Of a DNA stretch of 64,000 bases, positions 10,351-21,084 are shown in pieces. The number at the start of each line of letters is the position of its first letter. Within the stretch, counting starts at the first letter, position 1. Below the pieces are notes generated by a model. It did no database searches and was not told the origin of the DNA. It saw only the letters and a program-made list of their open reading frames with translations. Location of the stretch: positions 459,226 through 523,225 of the forward strand of contig BCIJ01000016.1 of NCBI GenBank assembly GCA_001599935.1, given 5' to 3'. The DNA is from Holtermannia corniformis (lineage: Eukaryota; Basidiomycota; Tremellomycetes; Holtermanniales). The translations under genes were made by a program, and so were the position numbers.

Positions 10351-12491
10351 ATGCCTCCTCCAGCGTCGCGCTCTAGCATCATCCGCTTGCTCAACTTGAC
10401 CCGCTCATCGGGCTGCCTGGGATGCGGCAAAACGCATGCCCACCATGCGCCGCACCCTAGAGGACTTGCCACGCCGCTCGATGGCGATTTGGCGGGCTTG
10501 CCGGCTCCTGGCGACACCGATTATGCATTCGAGGTAGGATCTTGGACTTGCCCCCAATACTGCTGATGTACGTCGGCTTAGATGGCAGCCTCCAGCCTCC
10601 GCTTCGGCTCGGGAGTCACTTCGGAGCTCGGGCTAGACTTTGCCAACATGATCAAGCAGCTCCCAGCCAACAGGCAATTCAATGCTAAAGTTGGTGTTTT
10701 TACCGATCGGACGGTCGGCCAACTGCAACCGATGAAAGTCGCCGTCCGCAGTCTGGAAAGCGCTGGCGTTGCGTACGAGATTTTCGATCGTGTCTGTGCG
10801 TGTGGCCGCTGCGAAGTATATCGCTCCGTGTTGACACCTCATGACAGCGGTCGAGCCTACCGACTCGTCTTGGAAGGTTTGTGGCGAGTCATGTGGCGCG
10901 CCGTGGCTGACGAAAGGGGGTGTAGGAAGCAATTGCATTTGCGAGGGCAAACGACTTCTCCCACTTCCTTGCGTGCGTATGGAAGGATGCTGTCTTTGAA
11001 AGCGGTGTACTGACCTTCTCCCCGTAGCGTCGGCGGTGGCTCGAGCATCGACACGGCCAAGGCCGCAAACCTGTTCGTGCAGCGCGTCCCCCCTGAGTTT
11101 GCGATGCTGATCTAAACCCACCCTCAGCTTCACGGTGTACCCTGATGCCGAGCTGCTCGACTTCATCAACGCTCCCATCGGCAAGGGTTTGCCGATCGCC
11201 AAAACTCTGAGACCTCTGATTGCCGGTACGCGTTGCGCCTTGGCCCCTTTTCACACGCGAGGAATTTGTAGCTGACCCCATACAGTACCCACAACCGCGG
11301 TCCGTCCCGAGCAACGTCGTGCCGAGCTGTCAGCGTGCTGACGCTGAAGGAAACAGGGCACAGGATCTGAAACGACGGGCACTGCCATCCTGGACATCCC
11401 AAGTTTGAGTTTCAAGACGGGCATCGCCTCACGCGCGCTCAAGCCAACGCTTGGCATCGTCGATACACTCAACACTGCGACATGTCCACGGGAGGTGGCA
11501 GTTAGTGCTGGGCTCGATGTGTTATTTCACTCACTAGAAAGTGGGTCGCATTGTCTGCAGCTCCAAACCATGACAGGACTGATGCAGGCAGGTTGGACAG
11601 CGGTGCCGTACTATGAACGTGGACCCCGGCCGCAGAACCCAATCAACCGTCGTGGGTATCGATGGAGCAGGTGCTTCGCAAAGTAGTTTGTGCTGACTAG
11701 TCTTCCAGCGGCATACCAAGGCTCCAACCCAATTTCGGACATCTTCTCGAAATGGGCTCTCGAGCAAACGGTCAAGTATCTACCACGGATTCTGAAAGAC
11801 CCGCACGGCGATGAGGAAGCGCGTGCTCAGATGCTGTAAGTCTTATATGCAGACGAGATCGAGCAGTGCTGATCTACTGCAGGCTGGCGTCGTCCACGGC
11901 TGGCATTGGGTTCGGCAACGCAGGCGTACATCTTTGCGTGAGTATCATCGAGCAAGCTGGTTCGATATCCTCAACCGTCACTAGCACGCTGCGTCGTACC
12001 CGATTTCCTCCCTGAACAAAGGTCGCACGAAGGCCAACCAGTACCACCACCCATCGTATTCACCCGATGTTCCCCTCATTCCCCACGGTATCGCCGTCTC
12101 TCTCACCGCCCCTTCAGTCTTCCGTTTCACCGCACCCTCTTCACCGCAGCGTCACCGCGACGCTGCCAAGATTTTCATGGGCGAACGCGCGGGTGAGCTT
12201 GATCGCGTACCCGATCACGAGGTCGGACTTTGGCTAGGTGGAGAGGTCGAGAAGTTCTTGGACGCACTCAACGTGCCGAGAGGACTGAGCAAGGTCGGCT
12301 ATGGCAAGGGTGACGTCGACCGGGTCAGTTACAAATGTCTTGAAGCATACCCGACTAACACCCCTCAGCTGGTTGAAGGCATGATACCACAGAAGCGCGT
12401 ACTCGATCTTGCACCCGTGCTGCGTGATGCCAATACCGACGAGGGCAAGGAGCAGTTAACGCAGATTGTAAACGACGCGCTTGAGTGGTAG
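10351..12491 (+). CDS. hydroxyacid-oxoacid transhydrogenase, mitochondrial (iron-type alcohol dehydrogenase, ADHFE1-like)
   Basis: Couples oxidation of 4-hydroxybutyrate (or L-3-hydroxybutyrate) to reduction of 2-oxoglutarate in mitochondria. It starts at ATG 10351 with a Ser/Arg-rich presequence (PPPASRSSIIRLLNLTRS). After an intron, TDYAFE joins MAASSLRFGSGVTSELG, the family signature (DYAFEMA..IRFG.GV..E.G). Further exons give AVEPTDSSWK, the nucleotide-binding VGGGSSIDTAKAANL, APIGKG, ISRALKPTLGIVDTL, the metal region GLDVLFHSLES, a SNPISDIFSKWAL segment, and GFGNAGVHLCH with the conserved His ligands, then LVPHGIAVSLTAPSVF (read as PLIPHGIAVSLTAPSVF). The end is IVNDALEW at 12491. At least eight short introns are needed. 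Confidence 0.9.
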
Positions 12492-12709
12492 GTTGTACTG
12501 GTACAGTGACGTACGCGATGAATCCGGTCAAGTTTCAATCCCGTCACCGCGCGTTTGACCGAGGATTGACGACTGACTATTTTCTCGAGTTAGCACCTTT
12601 CACCATTTGTCTGCAACACTACCGCGCAGCTACAATACTCACGCCCTGCAAAGTCTGAATCGACTGGTACGAGGATAATCATACACTTGGCAATCACTCA
12701 TCGTTCTAG

Positions 12710-13375
12710 ATGTCACCACCTGCAATGCCCGCGATGGAAGTCACTGCTGGGATCTGGCACGACTACTGGGGGAATGACTTTCGCTCGCGTAGCATGGTCT
12801 GGCACATGGCAGGGCTTGGTATCACTCACCTCGTGACAGCCTATGTTCTGCTATTCAGCTATGTCAACCTCGGAATGTCCCCCGCAGCTGTCATCATTTT
12901 CAATACTGCCGTTGCGACCATCGGTATCCTCCAAGCCCTTCACCTGTTTGACCCGCACAAGATTACGCACTGCAAGCTGTACTACCTCGTTCGCCATATC
13001 GTCAATATCCTCCATCTGACGATGACCCCCAAATGGTTCTACCTGCTCGTCATCGTCTTCCTGACACCTTTCGAGCACGCTATTGCATCCCGCCTCACGA
13101 CCGTCCTCCTACTCGAAGCTCCGACAGCTATGTTCTCAATCTCTCACACTGAGAACGTGATGAGCTCGACAAATCACATCATCAAAATGATCTTTCACGG
13201 GTTCATCGCACCCATTGCGATCTGCTGGGAGGTGTGTGCGATGGCAAAGTGGGCGGCGATGTGGTCTATGTGGTTTGTCATCGGTTGGTATCCTGGCATA
13301 CCGTCGTCTGCGGATGGAATGGACTGCAGTCGTGGAGAGCTAGGAGGGAATGATCGCGTGGCGCAAAGAGCCTAG
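12710..13375 (+). CDS. predicted multi-pass membrane protein, unknown family
   Basis: Single open frame of 221 codons from ATG 12710. Hydrophobic segments are visible at about residues 28-52 (MAGLGITHLVTAYVLLFSYV), 58-80, 105-130 (WFYLLVIVFLTPFEHAI), 135-145 and 160-195 (FHGFIAPIAICWEV, WSMWFVIGWYPG), suggesting four to five membrane spans. I do not recognise the family. The last 25 residues after YPGIPSS look unlike the rest and may be intron or 3' UTR read through. It lies 218 bp downstream of the transhydrogenase on the same strand. Confidence 0.55.
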   Translation: MSPPAMPAMEVTAGIWHDYWGNDFRSRSMVWHMAGLGITHLVTAYVLLFSYVNLGMSPAAVIIFNTAVATIGILQALHLFDPHKITHCKLYYLVRHIVNILHLTMTPKWFYLLVIVFLTPFEHAIASRLTTVLLLEAPTAMFSISHTENVMSSTNHIIKMIFHGFIAPIAICWEVCAMAKWAAMWSMWFVIGWYPGIPSSADGMDCSRGELGGNDRVAQRA

Positions 13376-13748
13376 CCGTGAGTGGGGAGTATGTCGTTAG
13401 TTAGAGATCTATGCAAGTCCTATCGCTTACATGGCAACCCATCAATCGCGATTGCCCGTCGTCCGTAACCCCGTAATCCGTAATTCCGTATCGCGGACAC
13501 ATGGATCACGAGGGCTCAACTGACGATGGGGTGCTGTACCACATTGTGCTCCCTTAATGTCGACGAAAGCTGAGTAACTTGCAGCCGCTCAGATCCGACC
13601 GGTTCCTATGCAAACCCCGGTCGAGATGCGATGAGAGACGTCGCAGAATGATGGCGATGAATTTGCCACATTCTGCAAATCACGTCGCCACAGCCGCCCT
13701 TCACCCAGCGTATCACCAACTGCAACCATCGTCGTTCACAAAGATCAA
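13376..13748. other. intergenic region before the WW/FF-domain gene
   Basis: 373 bp without a gene. It contains a short degenerate direct repeat around 13460-13500 (CGTAACC/CGTAATC/CGTAATT spaced 8-9 bp) and is otherwise unremarkable; presumably the promoter of the gene at 13749. Confidence 0.45.
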
Positions 13749-16349
13749 ATGGCGGCTCCTGCTGGTAGCAATGGGCTCGTACCACCGGGGCCTCCTCCTG
13801 GCCCTCCCCCTTTAGCCCTTGGTCCACCGGGCCCACCGCCAGGGCCTCCTCCTGGGTGCGAAACCCGGCATTCTACGTTGTGACTTTGCTGACTTTGCGT
13901 AGAGGTCCCCCGGGACAAAGGTTCCACCCCATGCCAGGCTACGCTCCATCTTTCCCGCCGTACCCACCGCGACCCATTGGCATGTTTCCTCCGCTTCCGC
14001 CCGGCTGGAGTGAACACATCTGTGAGTAAACTCTGGGGTCCCACCACGGCGTTTGTTGATGAATGCAGCACCCGATGGTGTAACACCCTACTTTTACAAT
14101 GCGCAGACTCGCGAGTCCTCCTACACACGCCCCACATTCACTGCCGCTCCTCCGCCCCCACCACCAGCCAAGAAGAAGGAGAAGCCAAAGGAGAAGATTG
14201 CAATCCCGGGAACAGGTTGGCAGAGGATCACGACGAATGAGGGCAACGTCTTCTACTTCGAAAAGGCCACCAAGCGATCTGAATGGAGTGTACCTGAGGA
14301 AATCCGAGGGGCTGTGGAAGCACTTGAGAAGGAGGAAGAGGAGAAACGAAAGGCTGAGGAGCTGGAGAAATTGAAGGCGCAGGAGCGAGCTCGGCTTGAG
14401 TTTGAAGAGGAGAAGAGGAGGAAAGAGGAGTCGAAACGCAAGAGGGACGCATCCGACGATCGGCCGGCCAAGGTCGCGAAAGTCGAGACTGTCGAAGTGG
14501 CTGGACCAACGCTAGAGGACGATGAGGACGAATGGCAAAAGACGATTGCGGCAGAGTATGCCGAGGAAGACAATGCAGTCAAGGCCGAGAAGAAGGCAGC
14601 TAAAGCGGCAAAGAAGGCGGCCGAGACGGAAGCCATGAAGACAGTCTTTGCCGTTCCGGAAAAGGTCAAGGTCACCATTGAGGAGCAAAAAGCCCTATTC
14701 AAGGTGAGTTACGATCTGCCGGGTTCGCGACCGTCATTGACAGGCGTAGGGTCTGCTTTACGAAAAGGATATCTCGCCGTTCTCTCCCTGGGAGACGTCA
14801 CTGCCCCTCTTCATCAACGACCCCCGCTACATCCTCCTTGCCAACATCAAGGACCGACAAGATGTTTTCGAGGAGTACTGCCGTGAGGTGGCCCGTGCTC
14901 GTCGGCAAGGCAAAGCCGTTACAGATACCATCAAGAAGACGGATCCAGAGATAGAGTACAAGGCGTTGCTGCGGGAAGAGGTGACGAGCACTCGGACGCG
15001 GTGGGACGACTTCCGCAAGAAGTGGAAGAAGGACCGTCGGTTCTGGACTTGGGGGCGGGACGACCGGGAAAGGGAGAAGGCTTTCAAGACGCATTTGCGG
15101 GAGCTTGGCGAGCGTGAGTGCATTGGTCGAATGGTCGCGTAGCTGACGATTGCAGGCAAACGAGCCGATGCCAAGCGTGCGGAGGAGGACTTTAATGAGT
15201 TGTTGCGGGAGACGGAAGACATCACTGCAGACTCGGAGTGGGCTGACGTAGGTTTTGCGCCATTGGTGATCACAGCTAAACTGGCATAGGTCAAACGACG
15301 GGTTGCATCCGACTCACGTTACGACCCCGTTGGCTCGTCTACCCTTCGCGAGGAGCTGTTCAAGGCGTTCATCAGCAAGATTGCATCGAGCTCGACGGCC
15401 AACACCGAAGACAATGCAGCCGCTAAAGCTCGCGAACGCAAAGAACGCGAGGCTGCTAGCTTGCGCGAGCGTGAAGCCAAGGTCCGGACCGAGCAGATGA
15501 AGGTCTCGATAGACGTCAACAAGTCTCGCGCGGGCGCTGGCAAGGAGGAAGCGGAGCGTGTCTTTGGCAGCCTGTTGGTCGATTCGGTGCGAGACCATGA
15601 GGTGAGTTTGCTGTGCGATGTTGGGCTTGGCTGATGAGTTCAGACCCGCTGGGACGATATCGAAGAGCAACTCGGGACAGATCCTCGATTCCATCATCCG
15701 TCGCTGCACCCGGCCGATCGCCAGCGCATGTTTGCAGAGCACCTGGCTCGCATCGGCGACAAGCGTGTCTCTGCCCTACACCAGCTGTTCGCCGCCAACT
15801 GTCCCAAACTCGAGACGACCTACAATGAGGTATATCCCAAGATCGTCGACGACTTTGCCGTCAAGCGACTGGGTCTGCAGGGCGAAGCTCTGGAAGAGCG
15901 TTTCCGGGCGTGGAAACGCGGACAAGAGGCTCAAGCTCGCCAGGACTTTGACGCTATGCTCGGTGAATCGGCGTTTGTCGACTTCTGGGGTCGGATGCGC
16001 AAGGCCACGCTGGACGAAGGAGCACTGGCGTTGGCCGAGGATGAGCGTGATGAGGGTGAGGGCGCGGGCGACGGTGGGGCTGCCAGTCTTGTGGACATGG
16101 CGAAGCACATTGACTACAAGGAGGTGCATGCGGTACTGCGAGTGAGTGATGATTGGAGACCACGGCGCGGAGCTGACTAAAGCAGAGGGACGCTCGCTAC
16201 CGCGCATACGATCACGAGCCTGAGCTGCGTGAGCAGTGGCTCAAGGTGCGTAGTGCTCGTACGTTGCAACAGGTACTGACGCGTACCTCAGGACTACCTC
16301 TCGAATCTTGATACGTCCAAGCTTGTGGTGCACAACGTAGGCCAGTCGT
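13749..16349 (+). CDS. WW/FF-domain protein, TCERG1/Prp40-type transcription-splicing factor
   Basis: Nuclear factor that links elongating RNA polymerase II with the spliceosome through WW and FF repeats. It starts at ATG 13749 (MAAPAGSNGLVPPGPPPGPPP), a long Pro-rich head spliced to GGPPGQRFHPMPG. The first WW-like unit is LPPGWSEH ... GVTPYFYNAQTRESSYTRP (split by an intron at 14022-14068); the second is GTGWQRITTNEGNVFYFEKATKRSEWSVP. A charged coiled coil rich in KRKAEELEKLKAQERARLEFEEEKRRKEES follows, then FF units, the first around KVTIEEQKALFK/GLLYEKDISPFSPWETSLPLFINDPRYILL, others at EDFNELLRE...DSRYDPVGSSTLREELFKAFI and at TRWDDIEEQLGTDPRF. The end is LDTSKLVVHNVGQS, TAG 16347-16349. 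About six introns. The two-WW plus FF layout favours TCERG1/CA150 over Prp40 only weakly. Confidence 0.87.
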
Positions 16350-16465
16350 AGCATGGATAGTCGATGCAGTGTCGCCACCGTGACGTAAACCCCAAGTGAT
16401 CTCCGTTGTCTTGCCACCGTGCGCCGCCATTATTGACCTGCCTATACCGACAACCACCACTCGGT

Positions 16466-17404
16466 ATGTCGCTCATCCACGCACTCGTAGCCAGAGGCCA
16501 GACGGTGCTCTGCGAGCATGTCGAAGGCAGCGCGGGCTTCAAGCAGGGTGAGTGACTCTTCAGCTCGGAACCGTGCTCATGACGCGCAGCCGCGCAGATC
16601 ACCATCCTGTCCAAGATCCCGCCTAACAACTCCAAGCTCACATGTGCGTCGGAGCTGCTAGCCTATCATACACAGTTCTGACCTTGGCAGACGTATGGCA
16701 AGATCGTTTGATTCACTATGTCTCCTCGGACGGGGTCATCTACCTCGTGCTGTGCGATGATGCCGTCGGACGCCGCATGCCGTTTGCCTTTCTCGCAGAG
16801 CTCGAGCGGCTTGTCAGTGTTCCGTCGGGTTGCTCATGACTGTCGACTGACATTCCATAGTTCACCGCCCAATACTCGCCGGACGAAATCCTGTCGGCGT
16901 CCGCACACTCGTTGGGCGAGTTTGAAGCGGAGCTAGCTGCCGTGAGGACTCGTTTCACCATCAAGCCCTCACAGGACTGATGACAACAGCTCATGCGGCA
17001 ATACACCACTGCTCCCCCTCCGGATCCTCTCAAACAAGCTCAAAGCGATCTCGCCAATGTGTCCGTGCCCCTCCTACCACAAGTGGCCGAATGGGCTGAC
17101 GCACAGCAGTAAAGACATTATGGTGCAGAATATCGACTCTATCCTTGCGCGTGGCGAGCGGATCGAGCTGCTCGTCGACAAGACGGATACGATGGCTGGC
17201 CAGGCGTACGCGTTCCGCCGTGGAGCGAGGAGTGTACGGAGGCAACAGTGGTGGCGGAATACGCGTATCATGGCGCTCACGGTCGTCGTTTGTGTGGTAC
17301 GTATGGGCACGGCGCTGCTCGACAAGCTGACAATCTTGCAGCTCATCCTGTATCTGCTCATCGCGCAAGCTTGTGGTGCTTCGTTGACGCACTGCCGGAG
17401 CTAG
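16466..17404 (+). CDS. VAMP7-like longin R-SNARE (synaptobrevin family)
   Basis: Membrane-anchored vesicle SNARE for fusion with the vacuole or endosome. It starts at ATG 16466: MSLIHALVARGQTVLCEH opens the longin domain, which continues over three introns (ITILSKIPPNNSKLT, DRLIHYVSSDGVIYLVLCDD, RRMPFAFLAELERLF, FTAQYSP). The SNARE motif follows after DPLKQAQSDLANVKDIMVQN, with zero-layer Arg in ILARGERIELLVDKTD. Next come the usual WW-containing juxtamembrane QQWWRN and a C-terminal anchor IMALTVVVC (intron) LILYLLIAQACG. It ends at TAG 17402-17404. Length about 220 residues, typical for VAMP7. It converges with the Cys-rich gene 79 bp away. Confidence 0.92.
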
Positions 17405-17483
17405 CTGTACCCTCATGTATGTGTTCTTCTCGTCTCGGTCAGTCGCGACCTGGCAGTTCAGCCATTGCATGTCAGATCTGAAT

Positions 17484-18029
17484 TCAAGACGCTACATGTC
17501 GCCGTCTCTTGGCAGGATCAGATCCCACTGCAGTGACCGCGCTCACATTCGAGAATCTGCGTTTGCTGCTCTTCGTGGGAGGCGTATACTCGGTCGACCA
17601 GTCAAGCCGGCCATTGCAGCCATACTCTTTCCGACACTGATCTCCCTCAGTCGCCAGTGCAGTTCACGGATCGGTGAGGACTCACCTCGTTGTTGTCGCA
17701 ATGGTGGTTCGTACAATCGCAATTTATCGAGTCCAGTGAAGGCTCGGACCACACATGCTTGCAATATGTACTCTTCATGCTTTCAGGACGCCAGTCGCCG
17801 GTGGCTTCGAGTGTTGCCACGTACTCGCGCTGGGAAGTTGTGAGCCATGGTCCAGCGTTCGGGTCACGGTGGTCGCACTGCGATGTTAGCTCTCTGCAGG
17901 TGATGGTTTCAGCAGACTGACATTGCGACAGTGTGTTCGACCACAGGGACACTGGTTGGGTATATACGGCACCGAGAGCGCATGCTCGCAGTAGAAATCG
18001 CTCAGTGCTCCAGGCTGCTCCTCCGACAT
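17484..18029 (-). CDS. small Cys/His-rich protein with internally duplicated unit, unknown family
   Basis: Three exons, 150 residues, joined in phase 0: 18029-17922, 17877-17686 and 17636-17484. Exon 1 ends with a unit YC-E-H-x2-S-x-P, CPCGRTHC-RN. Exon 2 starts directly with a Cys (CDHRDP) and ends with a matching unit YC-K-H-x2-S-x-P, CDCTNHHC-DNNE. Exon 3 again starts with Cys (CRKEYGC). Thus a C-xH ... C-x-C-x4-C block and the intron right after it are both present twice, which looks like an exon duplication and a likely zinc-binding fold. The tail carries KSSKRR and AKRRRH, a possible nuclear signal. I recognise no family. The start is divergent from the Gly-rich gene at 18268 with a TATA-like stretch between. 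Confidence 0.68.
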
Positions 18030-18267
18030 GCCTGTGGTCGCTGATCGTCAGACTCGCACATCACTAGCAGCGCTTATATCAAGCATCACCGCCAGACCAT
18101 AAATTGTGCGCCCGGCGCGCTCGAAGGAGGGCCATTTGCCGAGCTTGCGCCGACGTACAAAGGAGCAGAAGCGGCTCACGCTTGCCCCATGCGTCGGTTG
18201 AGATACACCTTGGTGCTGCATACACCTTTGACGACAGTACTTCCCCACACACAGCACACAACCTCAA
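18030..18267. promoter_or_regulatory. shared divergent promoter region
   Basis: 238 bp between two start codons facing away from each other. Read on the minus strand it contains TTGATATAAGC about 40 bp before the Cys-rich ATG, a plausible TATA element. Two overlapping open frames cross the region but neither joins the flanking genes in frame, so I read it as non-coding. Confidence 0.45.
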
Positions 18268-18728
18268 ATGCCCGTCAACATTGCACCGTATCAGTTGCAT
18301 CATCCGAATGTCGATCCGCTAGAGTATGTCGACCGCGCCACACGTCATGAGCTGTGCTGATGACGGTCAGACTCCCATTCCCCTCGTATCAGCTACCGGG
18401 CGGCGGCCGCCAGGGTATCTACCCGACCGTCAGGGCTGGCTACCCACCCGCCGGGCTTGGGATCGGCGCGATGGGCCTCGGGATGCCCGGACTGCTCAGT
18501 ATGTACGGCTATGGTGCTGGGGTTGGTATCGGCGCGACGGCGGCGCATTGGCGGCGGCATGCGGGAGTGGGAGGGTGCGTCCTTTGACCGTAGGGCGCAG
18601 GCTGCACGGGCAGCAAGCTGATGTGCACGCACTTCAGGTGGATCACTGGCTATCCGACGTGGGGCCAGGCGCCTGGGCGGATGGGCATCGGCGGCGGCTT
18701 CTGGTCCGGCTGGGACATCAGAGACTAG
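18268..18728 (+). CDS. small Gly/Tyr/Pro-rich protein
   Basis: Three exons join in frame: exon 1 from ATG 18268 (MPVNIAPYQLHHPNVDPLE), an intron with GTATGT donor, exon 2 LPFPSYQLPGGGRQGIYP then AGLGIGAMGLGMPGLL and GYGAGVGIGATAAHWRRH, an intron with GTGCGT donor and CTGATG branch, and exon 3 WITGYPTWGQAPGRMGIGGGFWSGWDIRD ending TAG 18726-18728. About 115 residues. The G-x-G repeats in exon 2 are moderately hydrophobic and might form a glycine-zipper-like membrane segment; no signal peptide is visible. Family unknown. Confidence 0.6.
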
Positions 18729-19557
18729 CCAGGCGGGCTGTGCTATCTGGAATTGTGATACATGAGTGAGCTACAGCAGGAACGCTGCCTAGACGCGGCC
18801 TGTGAGCCGAGGGTGACGGGCGGTCAAGCGGCCGCAGCAAAGGATGTTGTTTCAGCACGACCGGTGCGCCACTGTCGATCCCTGTCGCTGCCGACGTGTC
18901 CGCGGCGACCGGTGAGCGAAGCGGGAATGCGCCGAGCCTTCAACGCACTGCCTGAGGGCAGCAGTGCGATAAGTAAGGACAGACCTCGGGCCCATCAGCC
19001 CCTGAGTTTGCAAACGGATGTGACCCCTCGGCCATCGATTAGCGCTTGTCCCCCCTGTGATCGCCGTGCTGCCCTCCGCGCAGATCGGTACAGGCAAGGG
19101 CACGCACTCAGGGGCGCGTCTCAAGTTTGCACTCGCACTTGCCGCCTGGGCATCACATGGTCCCCTGCAGACGAGGCTAGATAGACTCGACGCGGGCCAT
19201 TGCCGCAATTACGCACGCACAGCCAAGGTCTCATATTACTTTACGCCGCGCCCAGCGTCGATCCTCGCTTGTCTCCCTGCGAATCTTCTCGTTCTCACAC
19301 GCAGGCTTATAGCGCGACGGAGCTCTCGCCACGCACCACACCTTACCGCGACTTGACCAAGCGTTTCATCCTACCGCGACCGCACCGCATCTCGAGCACA
19401 AACACAAGCGTCGTGCCCATCAGGGTCAGGTCAGTAACGCTCCGTGGTCCTTTGGACGGGCCCGGGAAGACGCACGGAAGATAGACCGCTTGGGCCCGTC
19501 GCGCACCGCACACATAAGGGTGCTGACACGCCGCGTGCCCTCAGACTCGGACGCGCA
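18729..19557. other. intergenic region, no gene recognised
   Basis: About 830 bp between the Gly-rich gene and the next ATG. Several frames are open on both strands (for example 18852-19208 minus, 19057-19356 plus) but they have biased Arg/Ser/Ala content, no recognisable motif and no splice-consistent continuation. Probably promoter and 5' leader of the gene at 19558, although an extra upstream exon cannot be excluded. Confidence 0.4.
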
Positions 19558-20252
19558 ATGCAGCAATCCACCAGTCAATCTTACGCCATGCCTATCCGCG
19601 ACGCTGCCTCGCGCCCTCCATCACCTCCCGAACGCGGGGCAGACACCAAGGGCGTGCGTGCAGCACAGCCGAAAGCAGGGGTTTGGCAGCTGCAGATGTA
19701 TGAGGCGAGATTCGTGCGTGCTCGTGACCGCGTTGGGTGTCGAAAGCTGACTCGGTCGTGTTCTCGGTCCTAGTGCAACTTGCAGCCTCGTGGATCCTGC
19801 AATCGACCACAGCACTGGTCATCACTGTATTGCCCATTGGTGAGTCGACCGCGATGGTGGCTATAGAGCTGACGACTGCAGCACACCTGTACAGCTGTTA
19901 GTCGGCCTCGATCAACTGCGTCCGTATGCTCACAACAGATCTAGGTCCTCGACGACGGCGAGCGCTGCCCGAACCTCGTCTCCCACCCTGCCGAATCAAA
20001 AGTGTGTTCCTCGGGCTGTGAGTCTGTCCGCCTCTTCCACAAGCGGACGCCGTCCGCTCGCAAGAAGCACGGCTGACGCCTGCCGCTTCCCTAGACCACC
20101 GCGAAAACAACACGCTCGGACCGCTCCTGTCGCTCATGATCCGCCGTGAACGCAAAGAGCGCCAACAAGAACAAGAGCAAGATTACGCCCTCCGCCGCCA
20201 GTGGTCGAGCAGTAGTAGTGGCGGCTCGCACCTGACCGCCGTGTGGCATTGA
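19558..20252 (+). CDS. hypothetical Cys-containing protein with a 15-nt exon
   Basis: Five exons with one consistent reading: 19558-19713, 19774-19839, 19882-19896, 19945-20017 and 20095-20252. Introns 1 and 2 have clear GCTGAC branch sites. The N-terminus (MQQSTSQSYAMPIRDAASRPPSPPERG) is disordered. The middle holds C-NLQPRGS-C, SLYCPLHTC, DDGERCPNLV and KVCSSGYHREN, a spacing reminiscent of small zinc-binding modules. The end is a basic/Gln coiled helix (LLSLMIRRERKERQQEQEQ) and a Ser/Gly tail ending HLTAVWH, TGA 20250-20252. I do not recognise the family. The 15-nt third exon (HTCTA) is the weakest element, but skipping it is also in frame. Confidence 0.55.
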
Positions 20253-20399
20253 GCAAGAGGTTGTAGTTTCCATCGACTGGGACTATTGCGAGGTTGTGGA
20301 TTAGTATGACCCCCGTTGTGAAGTTATGCCATTTGTATAGCGTGATCTGGTCTGGTTCACCGATACATCCCTGGTTTGTACAGACTCGACAGGCGCGGC

Positions 20400-20913
20400 T
20401 TATGCCAGTGGTGCACCACCGCGTGCTCCCGGTCCAGCGGGTTGGATGATGACCTTGGGCAACACGGTACCGAGCATACCGGCCGCAACCATGCTGCTCA
20501 TCGTTAGCATAGGATTGGCACAAAAGCAGAACGCACCCGACCGAGCTCAAGACGTTGGACGTGCCTTCCTTTTGCCGGATCGGCTGGTCGTTGACGACGG
20601 CGAGGGCAGTGAGAGCAACGGCACCCCAGAGCATCATTGGGTTGCGGAGGAACATGGCGCCGCCGGCCTGAGTGTGTCAGCCTTGGCCTTGAGGTGTGGT
20701 CTCGGAGCACGATCACTGACCAGAGACATGGCAATGCCAGTATAGCTATCAGCCAATGGCGCCCATTCTGGCGTCGAGGGCAGATGGAACGCCGTGACTC
20801 TACGACCGGGCATCAGCCCCCGGTGTTCGCTTACGATTGAAGCAGACCACGCACTCGGCAATCTTTGGGTCCGACTTGTCGTAGACAGGTACAGTTGCTG
20901 ATGATTGGGACAT
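20400..20913 (-). CDS. Asterix/PAT10-like small ER membrane protein (UPF0139 type)
   Basis: Likely homologue of Asterix (WDR83OS/PAT10), a small subunit of an ER membrane-protein chaperone complex. It starts at ATG 20913 (MSQSSATVPVYDKSDPKIAE). An intron with GTAAGC donor leads to LTAFHLPSTPEWAPLADSYT, then GIAMSL (intron) AGGAMFLRNPMMLWGAVALTALAVVNDQPIRQKEGT as first hydrophobic region, and NVLSSVG (intron) MVAAGMLGTVLPKVII as the second. It ends GPGARGGAPLA at 20400. The 120-130-residue length, the two to three hydrophobic stretches and the polar S/E/K loop between them fit the family; overall identity appears low, so the assignment is tentative. Confidence 0.6.
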
Positions 20914-21084
20914 GGTGATGGCGCTGTGTGAGCTGTGCTGGATGGTGCCAAGAGACACTCGCCCGCTAATGTTTCACGTGCGGCGCAAGCAAGAGATTGT
21001 TGTGCACGAGCGCGATACTGTAGTTGTACATTGCACTTGTCATCGTTGCAGGCGAGAACGAGGACTGGTACAGAGCAAGACATC

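Noticed and set aside
17894..17921. A 28-nt intron in the Cys-rich gene (acceptor CTGCAG)
   Set aside because: It is shorter than any other intron here and breaks the frame; the acceptor 16 nt further on gives a 44-nt intron with a GCTAACA branch and keeps the frame.
18048..18303. Two overlapping minus-strand frames upstream of the Cys-rich gene, one with CAVCGEVL
   Set aside because: Neither joins the Cys-rich exon in frame with acceptable splice sites, and the region lies between two divergent starts with a TATA-like element.
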